20,273 nucleotides of DNA from REDI01 sp964586865 (GCA_964586865.1 CAZPJM010000060.1:1-20273), one strand, 5' to 3'; shown: positions 7,901-14,945, numbered from the stretch's first letter. Notes: a model not told the origin generated them from the letters alone. Numbers and translations are program-made.

Positions 7901-9184
7901 TCACCGCCGCCGTCGGCGGAGGACCAGGGCCCCCAGGCCGAGCCCCAGGACGGCCCCCACCGGGGCCGCCGGCGCGTGCTGGCAGCCATCGCCCATGCTG
8001 AAGCCGCGCACATTGCCCTCGCGGGTGTCGAGCACGCCCTCGACGGTCTCCTCGCCCCCCAGGCCGCCCACGGTCAGCGCCACCCGGTAGGTGCCGCTCT
8101 CGGGCAGCCGGACCCGCGGCTCCCAGACCTGCACCTCTTCGACGAGGGTGTCGGAGGCGTCGTAGATCGCCCACCGCACCCGGTCCTGGCACCCGGTGGT
8201 GCTCACGTCGGACCGGTTGAGCAGCCGGTACTCCAGCCCGCCCAGGCGCTCGGGCTCGAAGGCGGGCCGCGGTACATCGCACGCGGTGACGTGGTCGAAG
8301 CGCTCCACCTCGAGCGAGACCGGCCCGCACAGGGGGTGGGTGCCGTCCACCTCGACCCGGACCTTGTAGTTGTCCTCGTCCTCGTAGGTGTGCCCGACCG
8401 GGTCGCCGCTGGACCGTCCGCCGTCGCCGAAGTCCCACCGGGCCTCGTCCACCCGGGTCGCCCCGTCGCCCTCGAGGGCGCAGGTGACGTCGAGGGGCAC
8501 CACCCCGGCCACGGCGCCGTCCGAGGAAGGGCCACCGGCGTTCTCGCAGGTGAAGTCGACCCAGGGCCCATAGAGGGCGTTCAGCCCGGCGCGGTCATCC
8601 GCGCTGGGGATCCGGACGGTACACGGCTCGGTGGGACGGTTCATGACCGCACCGGGGACGGGGCTGGGCCCCAGGCCCAGACGGTCGCCGATGAGCCCCT
8701 GCAGGCCCAGGGTGAGGGCGATGTCACCCACGCAGTCGGCTCGGGATGCCTCCTCGTCCGTGACCCAGCCGATGCCGCTGTTCACCACCCAGCCCCGCAG
8801 GGACTGACGCCGGTACTCCCGGCCGTCGCGAACGTAGACCACCTCGTCGCTGGGCTCGCGGAACAAGGGCCGGTAGGGCGGGCCGAAGGCGCCCAGGTCG
8901 GCGAACGCCAGATGCAGGGTGCCCTCGGGGACGTCGGCCGGGTCCGGATGGTCGACGACCCCCCCGAAGCGGGTCTCGATCCCGCACGAGGCGTCATCCC
9001 ACCGGCCGAGGGCGGTCTGCACCGCGTCGAGCACCTCCTCCTCGGTCATGCCTGGAACGAAGGCCCCGGCCTGCACCGTCACCGTGAAGGGGCGGTCGTC
9101 GGGCGCCACGACCCGGCCGGTGTGCCGCCAGGCGTGCGCCGGGATCGCCGAGAGCAGGCCGAGGGCGACGAGGGATCGGGACAT
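7901..9184 (-). CDS. Secreted matrixin-like protein with erased zinc site, PKD domain and C-terminal sorting tail
   Basis: A 427-aa exported protein. MSRSLVALGLLSAIPAHA is a signal peptide with an AHA-type cleavage site. Residues about 35-207 follow the matrixin/metzincin layout: GRWDDASC early, then GLIGDRLGLGP (163-173), AVMN as the Met-turn, and DDRAGLNALYG as the usual post-active-site helix. Compared with HExxHxxGxxH, all three His ligands are G, D and P and the catalytic Glu is Leu, so no protease activity is expected. A PKD-type domain follows (about 225-290, core WDFGDGG and HTYEDEDNYKV). A beta-rich segment comes next, then Cys401, a hydrophobic helix and five terminal Arg, like a MYXO-CTERM anchor. 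ATG 9184 is supported by GGAGGT 3 nt upstream and by the signal peptide. It could act as a binding protein or inhibitor decoy; this is unproven. Confidence 0.82.
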   Translation of the reverse strand: MSRSLVALGLLSAIPAHAWRHTGRVVAPDDRPFTVTVQAGAFVPGMTEEEVLDAVQTALGRWDDASCGIETRFGGVVDHPDPADVPEGTLHLAFADLGAFGPPYRPLFREPSDEVVYVRDGREYRRQSLRGWVVNSGIGWVTDEEASRADCVGDIALTLGLQGLIGDRLGLGPSPVPGAVMNRPTEPCTVRIPSADDRAGLNALYGPWVDFTCENAGGPSSDGAVAGVVPLDVTCALEGDGATRVDEARWDFGDGGRSSGDPVGHTYEDEDNYKVRVEVDGTHPLCGPVSLEVERFDHVTACDVPRPAFEPERLGGLEYRLLNRSDVSTTGCQDRVRWAIYDASDTLVEEVQVWEPRVRLPESGTYRVALTVGGLGGEETVEGVLDTREGNVRGFSMGDGCQHAPAAPVGAVLGLGLGALVLRRRRR

Positions 9185-9187
9185 GGG

Positions 9188-9193
9188 ACCTCC
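9188..9193 (-). promoter_or_regulatory. Ribosome binding site GGAGGT deciding the start at 9184
   Basis: On the minus strand GGAGGT sits 3 nt before ATG 9184, inside a longer GGGAGG stretch. It favours this start, which begins the signal peptide, over the ATG 18 nt further upstream. Confidence 0.7.
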
Positions 9194-9215
9194 CAGGAGC
9201 AAGGGAACCCACGCG

Positions 9216-9239
9216 GCCCCACACCGTCAAGGGTGGGGC
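9216..9239 (-). terminator. Stem-loop between the DsbA-like and matrixin-like genes
   Basis: GCCCCAC (9216-9222) pairs perfectly with GTGGGGC (9233-9239) around a 10-nt loop. It lies 22 nt past the DsbA-like gene's stop, with no T-run. The loop contains TTGACG in the minus direction, which could serve as a -35 for the downstream gene, but no matching -10 is visible. Either role is tentative. Confidence 0.25.
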
Positions 9240-9260
9240 GTCGGGCCGGTGGGTTCACCA

Positions 9261-10487
9261 TCAGGCCAGCGTGGGGCCGTCCCAACCGCGCACGGCCTGC
9301 CGGACCATCTCGAGCCGGTCCTGGCCCCAGAAGAGCTGGTCGCCCACGACGAAGGACGGGACCCCGCACACCCCGGCGGCCCGGGCCCGCTCGGTGTTGG
9401 CCACGAGCCGGGCCTTCACCGCCGGATCGCGGGTGCCCTCCACCAGGCCCGCCCCGTCCAGGCCCGCCTCGTCCAGGACCTGGCGCAACACGTCGGGATC
9501 GCCGATGTCCCGATCCTCGGCCCAGGCCGCCCGGTACAGGTGGTGGGTGGCCTCGGGCGCCTGCAGCGCCACGCGGAGGGGCGCGACGGTCCGCAGCGGG
9601 AAGTGGGACGGCATGCGGAAGGGCACCTCCCAGTGCCGCGCCCAGTCCTGCATGTCCCGGGCGTAGTAGCGGGCCTTGTTGGCGTTCATCGCCATCATGG
9701 GGACGATGGGCGTCCCGATCTCCCGGAACAGGGCGCCGAGCAGGAACGGCACCCAGCTCACCGTGGTCCCCTCGTCCCGGGCGAGGCGCTCCACCTGGGT
9801 GGATGCCAGGTAGGAGAAGGGGCTGGCAAAGTCGTGGAAGAAGGTGATGGGCCGCGGGGAGGGGCTGCGGGGGCGCGGAGCGGGCGCAGGCCACGCCACC
9901 CCCAGGTGACGCGCCACCAGGGGCGCCCGGTCGGCCCCCCACCAGAAGCGATCGGTGCCGTCCTCGTCGGTGAGGCGCCAGATGGGGACCCCGAAGCCCC
10001 CCAGCTCCGCCGCCTCGGCGGTGGTCTCGTGGAGCCGGGCCTTGACCGAGGGGTCCCGCCGCACGCTCGGATCCACCCCGTGGGCCCGGGCCAGGGCGTC
10101 CAGGGTGGGTTCGTGGGCGATGTCCCCGTGCTCCACCCAGTAGGTCCGGTAGAGGGCCCGGGTGAGGGCGGGCCGGGCCGCCTCGGGCGCGCCCAGGAGC
10201 AGCCGCATGGCCTCGACCGAGCGGACGGGGTGTCGGGGGTGCCAGGACGCCTCGACCCCCAGCAGATCCGCCTGCCGCAGCATGTCGAGGGCATTGAGTC
10301 GGGCCTTGGCCGGCGGCATGGCGCGGGCGGGCTCCTGGGGGGCCTCGAGGTGCCGGAACAGCCCTCCGAGAAGGATGGGGCGCCACACGAGGCGCACCCC
10401 CGCCGCCTCGGCCAGCCGGGGGGCCAGGGTGCTGCCCAGGTAGGCATAGGGGCAGACGACGTCGTAGTAGAAGGTGAGGGTGCGCAT
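9261..10487 (-). CDS. Tandem DsbA/2-hydroxychromene-2-carboxylate isomerase-like protein (two thioredoxin-fold domains)
   Basis: A 408-aa cytoplasmic protein made of two homologous halves of about 200 residues. Half one (1-197) starts LTFYYDVVCPYAYLGST and half two (213-408) starts ITFFHDFASPFSYLAST. Both continue with a W-x-P-x-L-L-G-x-L-F-R motif (35-45, 245-255), matching D-P-S/A-V-K-A-R-L segments (145-152, 354-361) and a cis-Pro loop (GVPIW, GVPSF). A Pro/Ala/Ser-rich linker joins them (about 198-212). The family includes HCCA isomerases and kappa glutathione transferases, which use glutathione and a Ser at the first turn. Here half two keeps Ser (S222) while half one has Cys (C12) and no CxxC. 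Known relatives are usually single-domain dimers, so this may be a fused pseudodimer. The exact substrate is unknown. ATG 10487 lacks a strong Shine-Dalgarno but starts exactly at the first beta strand. Confidence 0.85.
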   Translation of the reverse strand: MRTLTFYYDVVCPYAYLGSTLAPRLAEAAGVRLVWRPILLGGLFRHLEAPQEPARAMPPAKARLNALDMLRQADLLGVEASWHPRHPVRSVEAMRLLLGAPEAARPALTRALYRTYWVEHGDIAHEPTLDALARAHGVDPSVRRDPSVKARLHETTAEAAELGGFGVPIWRLTDEDGTDRFWWGADRAPLVARHLGVAWPAPAPRPRSPSPRPITFFHDFASPFSYLASTQVERLARDEGTTVSWVPFLLGALFREIGTPIVPMMAMNANKARYYARDMQDWARHWEVPFRMPSHFPLRTVAPLRVALQAPEATHHLYRAAWAEDRDIGDPDVLRQVLDEAGLDGAGLVEGTRDPAVKARLVANTERARAAGVCGVPSFVVGDQLFWGQDRLEMVRQAVRGWDGPTLA

Positions 10488-10638
10488 GGTGCCCCGGGGC
10501 GCGGGTGGCTCGCACCCCTATCCCACACCGGCGGCCCCGCCCGACCCGCCACTCCACGACCTGCCGGGGTGGACCCGGATCGTCGCTCGCCATCCGGCCG
10601 GGGATCCCGTACGCTGGCAGGACCGCCCCGGAGAGCCC
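10488..10638. promoter_or_regulatory. Divergent intergenic region between the DsbA-like and lipoprotein genes
   Basis: This 151-bp gap is the largest gene-free stretch in the window and must hold promoters for both divergent genes. An open frame runs through it on the plus strand, but its translation is Pro-rich low complexity and precedes a clear lipoprotein signal peptide, so I treat it as non-coding. Confidence 0.5.
10610..10615 (+). promoter_or_regulatory. Possible -10 element (TACGCT) upstream of the lipoprotein gene
   Basis: TACGCT fits TANNNT and lies 23 nt before GTG 10639, leaving room for a short leader. No convincing -35 is seen at the expected distance. Confidence 0.25.
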
Positions 10639-12600
10639 GTGCGCCCGCTCCTACCCCTGTCGCTCCTGGCCCTCCTGGGCTGCAGCGAGACCCGCCTGTC
10701 GAGCCAGTCCGACCTCACCGACGTGACCGACACGGACGCCGACGGCGGCGGGACCGACGGGGGCGGGGACGACGACGCGGAAGAAGACTGCAACGGCATC
10801 GACGACGACGGCGATGGTCTGGTGGACGAGGGCCACCCGGACGTGGACGGGGATGGGGTGGCCGACTGCGTCGACCGGGACTGCACCCTCGAGAGCGCGG
10901 CGCCGGGTACGGTCGAGCCCAATCCGGACTGCCTCGCCCCCGATGTGGACATCACCGACCCCTGGAACGTGGCCATCGAGTGGCAGTACACCGTGAAGGC
11001 CGGCAACGGCGTCATCGTCATGCCGGCCGTGGGGAACCTGACCGACGACGACGGCGACGGTGACATCGACCAGCACGACGATCCCGACATCGTCTTCACC
11101 ACCTGGGGGAGCCACCACACCCTGGTGGCGCTCCACGGCGACGGCTCGGGCGAGATCTTCGAGGTCTCGGGCTACGACGGCAACGCGGGCGTGGCCATCG
11201 CGGACATCGACCGGGACGGCGAGCCCGAGATCATCACCGCGACCCCCGACGACCGCATCGTGGCCCTGTCCGCCGACGGCACCGAGGAGTGGCGCACCGG
11301 CCGCTATCCCTTCCAGATGTACCCCCAGCCCACCGTGGCCGACCTGGAGGGCGACGGCGACGTGGAGGTGATCTTCGACGTCGCCATCGTCGAGGGTCGG
11401 GATGGCAGCCCCGTCACCACCCTCGAGGGCATGGTCTCGTCCTGGCGGGCCCCGGCCGTGGCCGACGTGAACGCCGACGGGGTGCAGGAGATCCTGCTGG
11501 GCGAGCACGCCTACCGGCCCGACGGCTCCATCCTCTTCAGCACGCGCTTCCGCGGAACCACCGGCTTCGGCGACAGCACCTTCGCGGCCGTGGCCGACAT
11601 CGACGGGGACATCGGGGGCGAGAGCTTCTGGGTGACCGGCCAACAGATGCACATCCACGACGACGACGGCACCCTGCTGCGCTCGGTGGCGCTCAACCCG
11701 GGCTCGAGCCGTCCAGGGCCGCCCTCGGTGGCCGACTTCGACGGGGACGGCGAGGTCGAGGTGGCGGTCCCGGCCAGCCGACAGATCGAGATGTTCGAGA
11801 CCGACGGCCGCAGGCTGTGGTCCCGTCCGGTCCAGGACACCTCCGGGATCGCCGGGGTCAGCGGCTACGATGTCGACGCTGACGGCATCTACGAGGTGCT
11901 CTACGCCGACGAGGTGAGCCTCCGGGTCTTCGATGGGGCCTCGGGGGACGTCCTCTACACCGACAGCAACCACAGCTCGGCCACCCTGTGGGAGTACCCG
12001 GTGGTGGCCGACGTGGACAACGACGGCTCGGCCGAGATCGTCATCGCCTCCAATGGCGCGGTGTGGCGGGGCATCACCGTGCTGGGCCACGCCGGCGATG
12101 GCTGGGCCAAGTCGGGGTCCACCTGGTCGCTCCACGACTTCGCCATGACCAACATCCACCCGGACGGCTCGGTGCCCAGCCCGGCGCCCCGGTCCTGGGA
12201 CCTCTACAACGTCTTCCGCGCCCGCCCCACCGTGGACGATGCGGCCGCCGACCTCTCGCCGCGGGTGGTGGACGCCTGCATCGCCGGGTGCGCCGACGAG
12301 AGCCCGGTGCGCATCGCCGTGCAGGTCGAGAACCGGGGGGGCCTGCCCATGGAGCCGGGGGTGTGGGTGGCCCTGTACAGCCTCGACGGCGCCACCGAGA
12401 CGCTCATCGACGCGCTCCAGGTGCCCGAGGCCATCGAGAGCGGGGAGACCTCCGCCACCCTCGAGTTCTCCTTCCCCGCCGCCCACCTGGGCCCGGACGG
12501 GGTGCGCCTGCGGGTGGACGACGACGGCAGCGGGGTGGGGATGCGCTTCGAGTGCGACGAGGACAACAACACGCTGGACCTGAGCGACTGGCCCTGTTGA
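10639..12600 (+). CDS. Outer-surface lipoprotein: MopE-like metal motif, FG-GAP/VCBS propeller, CARDB domain
   Basis: A 653-aa lipoprotein. GTG 10639 gives MRPLLPLSLLALLGC, a signal peptide with lipobox LLGC (Cys15). Ser at +2 does not suggest inner-membrane retention. An upstream ATG at 10474 is in frame but would bury this signal. After an acidic Gly/Asp spacer comes DCNGIDDDGDGLVDEG and DVDGDGVADC, resembling the putative metal-binding motif of MopE-type proteins and Ca-binding Asp loops. Eight FG-GAP-type repeats follow, with cores such as IADIDRDGEPEI, VADLEGDGDVEV, VADVNADGVQEI, VADFDGDGEVEV and VADVDNDGSAEI, consistent with a 7-8-bladed Ca-dependent beta propeller. The fifth (VADIDGDIGGES) is degenerate. 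The C-terminal ~115 residues look like CARDB (VENRGGLPMEPGVWVALYSLDG). Likely role is surface binding or adhesion; the ligand is unknown. Confidence 0.88.
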   Translation: MRPLLPLSLLALLGCSETRLSSQSDLTDVTDTDADGGGTDGGGDDDAEEDCNGIDDDGDGLVDEGHPDVDGDGVADCVDRDCTLESAAPGTVEPNPDCLAPDVDITDPWNVAIEWQYTVKAGNGVIVMPAVGNLTDDDGDGDIDQHDDPDIVFTTWGSHHTLVALHGDGSGEIFEVSGYDGNAGVAIADIDRDGEPEIITATPDDRIVALSADGTEEWRTGRYPFQMYPQPTVADLEGDGDVEVIFDVAIVEGRDGSPVTTLEGMVSSWRAPAVADVNADGVQEILLGEHAYRPDGSILFSTRFRGTTGFGDSTFAAVADIDGDIGGESFWVTGQQMHIHDDDGTLLRSVALNPGSSRPGPPSVADFDGDGEVEVAVPASRQIEMFETDGRRLWSRPVQDTSGIAGVSGYDVDADGIYEVLYADEVSLRVFDGASGDVLYTDSNHSSATLWEYPVVADVDNDGSAEIVIASNGAVWRGITVLGHAGDGWAKSGSTWSLHDFAMTNIHPDGSVPSPAPRSWDLYNVFRARPTVDDAAADLSPRVVDACIAGCADESPVRIAVQVENRGGLPMEPGVWVALYSLDGATETLIDALQVPEAIESGETSATLEFSFPAAHLGPDGVRLRVDDDGSGVGMRFECDEDNNTLDLSDWPC

Positions 12601-12672
12601 TCCGGCCGCACGGCGGCCCGCGGCCTTGACCAGGGCAGCCCCGGCGCGCACAGTAGCGAGACCGGAGCGCCC

Positions 12673-13359
12673 ATGGCCGATGTGCCCAGCAACACCCCCC
12701 GTGGCACCCGCACCATCCGCCGGATCCTGGACGCCGCCACCCAGTCCTTCGGCGAGCGGGGCTTCCGCGGGGCCTCCATGTCGGCGGTGGCCAAGGCGGC
12801 GGGCGTCTCGAAGGGCCTGCTCCACTACCACTTCAAGAACAAGGACGAGCTGCTCCTCGAGGCGCAGCGCGTGGCCTTCCGCCGGATCCACGACGAGTTC
12901 GACGCCCGCTTCGAGCAGGGCGACGTGGGGATGGACACCGCCCTCGAGGCCCTGGACGCCCTCTGGGAGAGCGTCCGCGAGGTGCGCTCCTGGGCGCCCT
13001 TCCTCCTCGAGACCATGTCCCTCACGGCCCAGTACGGCCCGGTCCGCCGTCACCTGGACACCTTCTACGACGAGGTGATGGAGCTGCTCGAGAGCGGCGT
13101 GCGCAAGGTCTTCGAGGCCGAGGCCGAGCACATGCCCATCCCACCGGACCGGCTCGCCTTCATCGTCCGGACCACCATCCACGGCCTGGTGGTGGAGCTG
13201 GCCTTCGCCCGGTCGGCCGAGGATCTGGAGCGGCTCGACCAGCTCTACCGCGACCTGCGCTTCGTCTTCAGCCAGGTGGCGGTCCAGCCCGCCCCCGTCC
13301 GCGCCGACGGGCCCCCCACCGGCCCCGACGCCGGGTCCGCGGAGCCGGGCCCGGGCTGA
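12673..13359 (+). CDS. TetR/AcrR-family transcriptional regulator
   Basis: A 228-aa DNA-binding regulator. The N-terminal helix-turn-helix is canonical: TIRRILDAATQSFGERGF, then ASMSAVAKAAGVSKGLLHYHFKNKDEL, at about residues 14-62. The rest is a helical ligand-binding/dimerisation domain with no family-specific signature I can name. The tail (about 205-228) is Pro/Gly/Asp-rich and probably disordered. ATG 12673 has GGAG 5 nt upstream. CTTGAC at 12624-12629 resembles a -35, but a matching -10 is poor (CAGTAG, 19-nt spacing). It lies 72 bp after the lipoprotein gene and 75 bp before corA on the same strand, so it may regulate either neighbour or itself; the sequence does not show which. Confidence 0.92.
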   Translation: MADVPSNTPRGTRTIRRILDAATQSFGERGFRGASMSAVAKAAGVSKGLLHYHFKNKDELLLEAQRVAFRRIHDEFDARFEQGDVGMDTALEALDALWESVREVRSWAPFLLETMSLTAQYGPVRRHLDTFYDEVMELLESGVRKVFEAEAEHMPIPPDRLAFIVRTTIHGLVVELAFARSAEDLERLDQLYRDLRFVFSQVAVQPAPVRADGPPTGPDAGSAEPGPG

Positions 13360-13424
13360 GCCGACCCGCCAGCGACCGGCTCGGGATGGGCCGGTGCGCT
13401 TCCCTGAGCGATGCTGGGGCGCCC

Positions 13425-13430
13425 CGGAGG
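13425..13430 (+). promoter_or_regulatory. Ribosome binding site CGGAGG deciding the corA start
   Basis: CGGAGG lies 4 nt before ATG 13435. The earlier in-frame ATG at 13411 has no such site and would place this motif inside the coding region, so 13435 is preferred. Confidence 0.6.
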
Positions 13431-13434
13431 CCAG

Positions 13435-14502
13435 ATGGCGCATCGCTTCTCCCCCCAGTACCGCAAGCAGGGCCTGCCCCCCGGCACCCCGCGCTACACC
13501 GGTCAGTCCGAGATCGCCACGACCATCCGGGCCATCGACCTGCCGGGTGGCGACGCCCGCTCCCACGAGCGCCTGTCCGTGGAGGAGGCGGTGCAGCTGG
13601 CCCACGAGGAGAGCCTGACCTGGATCGACGTGCGCGGTCTCGCCTCGGAGGGCGTGATCAACGAGCTCTGCCGGGGCCTCGGCATCCACCCGCTGGCCGC
13701 CGAGGATGTGCTCCAGGTGGGCACCCGCCCCAAGGTGGAGCTCTTCGACCGTCACCTGCTGGTGATCCTCAAGATGGTGCACCTGGACCTGGAGGACGAC
13801 GACTACCAGGTGCGGGTGGAGCACGTCCCGCTGGTGCTCGGCCGCGGCTTCGTGGTGAGCTTCCAGGAGTGGGGCGAGGATCCCTTCGACGGGGTGCGCC
13901 GGCAGCTCCTGCAGGGGCTGGGCGGCCTGCGCCGGGGCGGCTCGGGCCGGCTCGTGCATGCCCTGATCGATGCTGTCGTGGACGATGCCTTCGAGGCCAT
14001 CGAGGAGCTGGGGCGGAGCATCGAGGACCTGGAGGAGCGGCTCCTCGAGAATCCCCCGGAGGACGCCCTCCAGTGGATCCAGGAGCAGCGCACCGTCACC
14101 CTGCTCCTGCGTCGGGCGGTCCGCCCGGTGCGGGACGTGCTGCTCCAGCTCCGCAAGGTGGAGTCGGACCTGCTGCCGGGCCGGCTGGAGGCCTACTGGA
14201 ACGACGTGGACGACCACGTGGTCCAGGTGCTGGAGACCCTGGAGCTCTACCGGGAGATGGTCATGGGGATGGTCGAGCTGTACCACACCAGCGCCAGCGC
14301 CCGGCTCAACGACACCATGCGCGTGCTGACGCTGATCAGCGTGCTCTTCCTCCCCCTCTCCTTCCTCACCGGGCTGTACGGGATGAACTTCGTCTACATG
14401 CCCGAGCTGCAGCTCGAGTGGGGCTACTTCGCCCTGCTGGGCGTGATGGTGGCCATCGCCGCCGGCCTGGCCGGCTGGTTCCGGTGGAGGGGCTGGCTGT
14501 AG
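13435..14502 (+). CDS. corA: CorA-family magnesium/cobalt transport protein
   Basis: A 355-aa inner-membrane divalent-cation channel, expected to work as a pentamer with a large cytoplasmic domain. The signature YGMN is at 315-318, right after TM1 (about 294-314, LISVLFLPLSFLTGL). It is followed by the conserved MPEL loop and TM2 (about 328-349, YFALLGVMVAIAAGLAGWF), then a basic C-terminus. The cytoplasmic domain shows the usual features: WIDVRG early, GIHPLAAEDVLQVGTRPKVE, and a long acidic helix rich in LEE and LET leading into TM1. Length and architecture are normal. ATG 13435 (MAHRFSPQYRKQG) is chosen for its Shine-Dalgarno; ATG 13411 would add eight residues. The stop codon sits in a 13-bp tandem duplication. 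The next gene is convergent. Confidence 0.95.
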   Translation: MAHRFSPQYRKQGLPPGTPRYTGQSEIATTIRAIDLPGGDARSHERLSVEEAVQLAHEESLTWIDVRGLASEGVINELCRGLGIHPLAAEDVLQVGTRPKVELFDRHLLVILKMVHLDLEDDDYQVRVEHVPLVLGRGFVVSFQEWGEDPFDGVRRQLLQGLGGLRRGGSGRLVHALIDAVVDDAFEAIEELGRSIEDLEERLLENPPEDALQWIQEQRTVTLLLRRAVRPVRDVLLQLRKVESDLLPGRLEAYWNDVDDHVVQVLETLELYREMVMGMVELYHTSASARLNDTMRVLTLISVLFLPLSFLTGLYGMNFVYMPELQLEWGYFALLGVMVAIAAGLAGWFRWRGWL

Positions 14503-14514
14503 GGGCTGGCTGTA
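14489..14514. repeat. 13-bp perfect tandem duplication spanning the corA stop codon
   Basis: GGGGCTGGCTGTA occurs at 14489-14501 and again at 14502-14514, followed by a further GGGG. The first copy encodes the C-terminal GWL plus most of the stop codon; the second is entirely downstream. The unit is not a multiple of three, so it looks like a replication-slippage duplication outside selection. Confidence 0.8.
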
Positions 14515-14542
14515 GGGGCGGCCACCGGCCTCACGCCGCCTC
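14515..14542. terminator. Stem-loop between convergent corA and the small minus-strand gene
   Basis: GGGGCGGC (14515-14522) can pair with GCCGCCTC (14535-14542) with one G-T wobble and a 12-nt loop. It spans the end of the minus-strand gene and lies just after the corA stop, where a bidirectional terminator would be useful. There are no T-runs, so support is weak. Confidence 0.25.
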
Positions 14543-14857
14543 GGAGAGCTCCTGGAGGAAGGCCGAGAGGGTCTCATAGCAGCCACCCGGGAGGGGCCGG
14601 ATGGCGGCGCCCAGGATCCAGACCTCGCTGTCGGGCAGGCCTGGCCAGGCCGCTCGGGCCCAGCGGCGCAGGCCGCCCTCCCAGGGGGTCGCGGCCAGCG
14701 GATCGGTCCGGACCCACGTGGACAGGGCCTCGCGCTGGGCCGCATCCAGCCCGGCGGCGCCCACCACCTCGCCCCGGTGCACGACCGCCCCGGCGGGGGC
14801 GCTCAGCAAGAGGGCGGCGCGGGTGGCCACCTCGTCGGCGTCGGGAAGGGTGTGCAT
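14531..14857 (-). CDS. Small protein of unknown function
   Basis: A 108-aa protein I do not recognise. It has no signal peptide, membrane segment or metal motif. It is Ala/Leu-rich, with a central strand-like VVHRGEVVGAAGL, a Trp-rich middle (WVRTDP, WEGGLRRWARAAW) and a C-terminal VWILGAAIRPLPGG followed by a helix. The alternation of short strands and helices could suit a small Roadblock/LC7-like or similar alpha/beta fold, but that is only an impression. ATG 14857 is preferred because GAGGG lies about 5 nt upstream. ATG 14887 and ATG 14896 are possible longer starts; the latter sits 2 nt from a strong hairpin. Coding is supported by typical codon bias and by its fit between the giant gene and corA. 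Confidence 0.55.
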   Translation of the reverse strand: MHTLPDADEVATRAALLLSAPAGAVVHRGEVVGAAGLDAAQREALSTWVRTDPLAATPWEGGLRRWARAAWPGLPDSEVWILGAAIRPLPGGCYETLSAFLQELSEAA

Positions 14858-14898
14858 CACGGCCCTCGGGGCATCGGACCGTGCCATAGCCCCCATGA

Positions 14899-14936
14899 CC
14901 CCCCGCCGCCCGTTCATCCCCGTGGCGGCTGGGGGG
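14899..14936 (-). terminator. Strong hairpin immediately downstream of the giant repeat-protein gene
   Basis: CCCCCCGCCGCC (14899-14910) pairs with GGCGGC-T-GGGGGG (14924-14936), giving twelve G-C pairs with one bulged T and a 13-nt loop. It begins 9 nt after the minus-strand stop at 14946. No T-run follows, so it may be a non-canonical terminator, an mRNA 3' stabiliser, or a structure limiting translation of the next gene. Confidence 0.45.
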
Positions 14937-14945
14937 CGGATCCGG

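Noticed and set aside
3484..8001. 1505-aa plus-strand open frame crossing the kinase, histidine kinase and phosphatase genes
   Set aside because: It runs through three well-supported genes in a different frame and reads as Pro/Arg/Gly low complexity.
7894..8013. N-terminal extension of the metallophosphatase to ATG 8013
   Set aside because: It would overlap the C-terminal anchor of the upstream gene and add a Trp/Arg/Ser-rich stretch before the conserved first strand; GTG 7893 fits the family.
13357..13382. Inverted repeat GAGCCG/CGGCTC around the TetR gene stop
   Set aside because: It has only six pairs with a 13-nt loop and no T-run; this is expected often by chance in such G+C-rich DNA.
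12673..14502. TetR and corA considered as a dedicated metal-homeostasis regulatory pair
   Set aside because: They are adjacent and co-directional, but I found no operator palindrome or metal-binding residues in the regulator that would support a functional link.
10651..14745. 1364-aa minus-strand open frame opposite the lipoprotein, TetR and corA genes
   Set aside because: It is antisense to three recognisable genes; the composition is His/Gly/Val-rich and no motif or signal is present.
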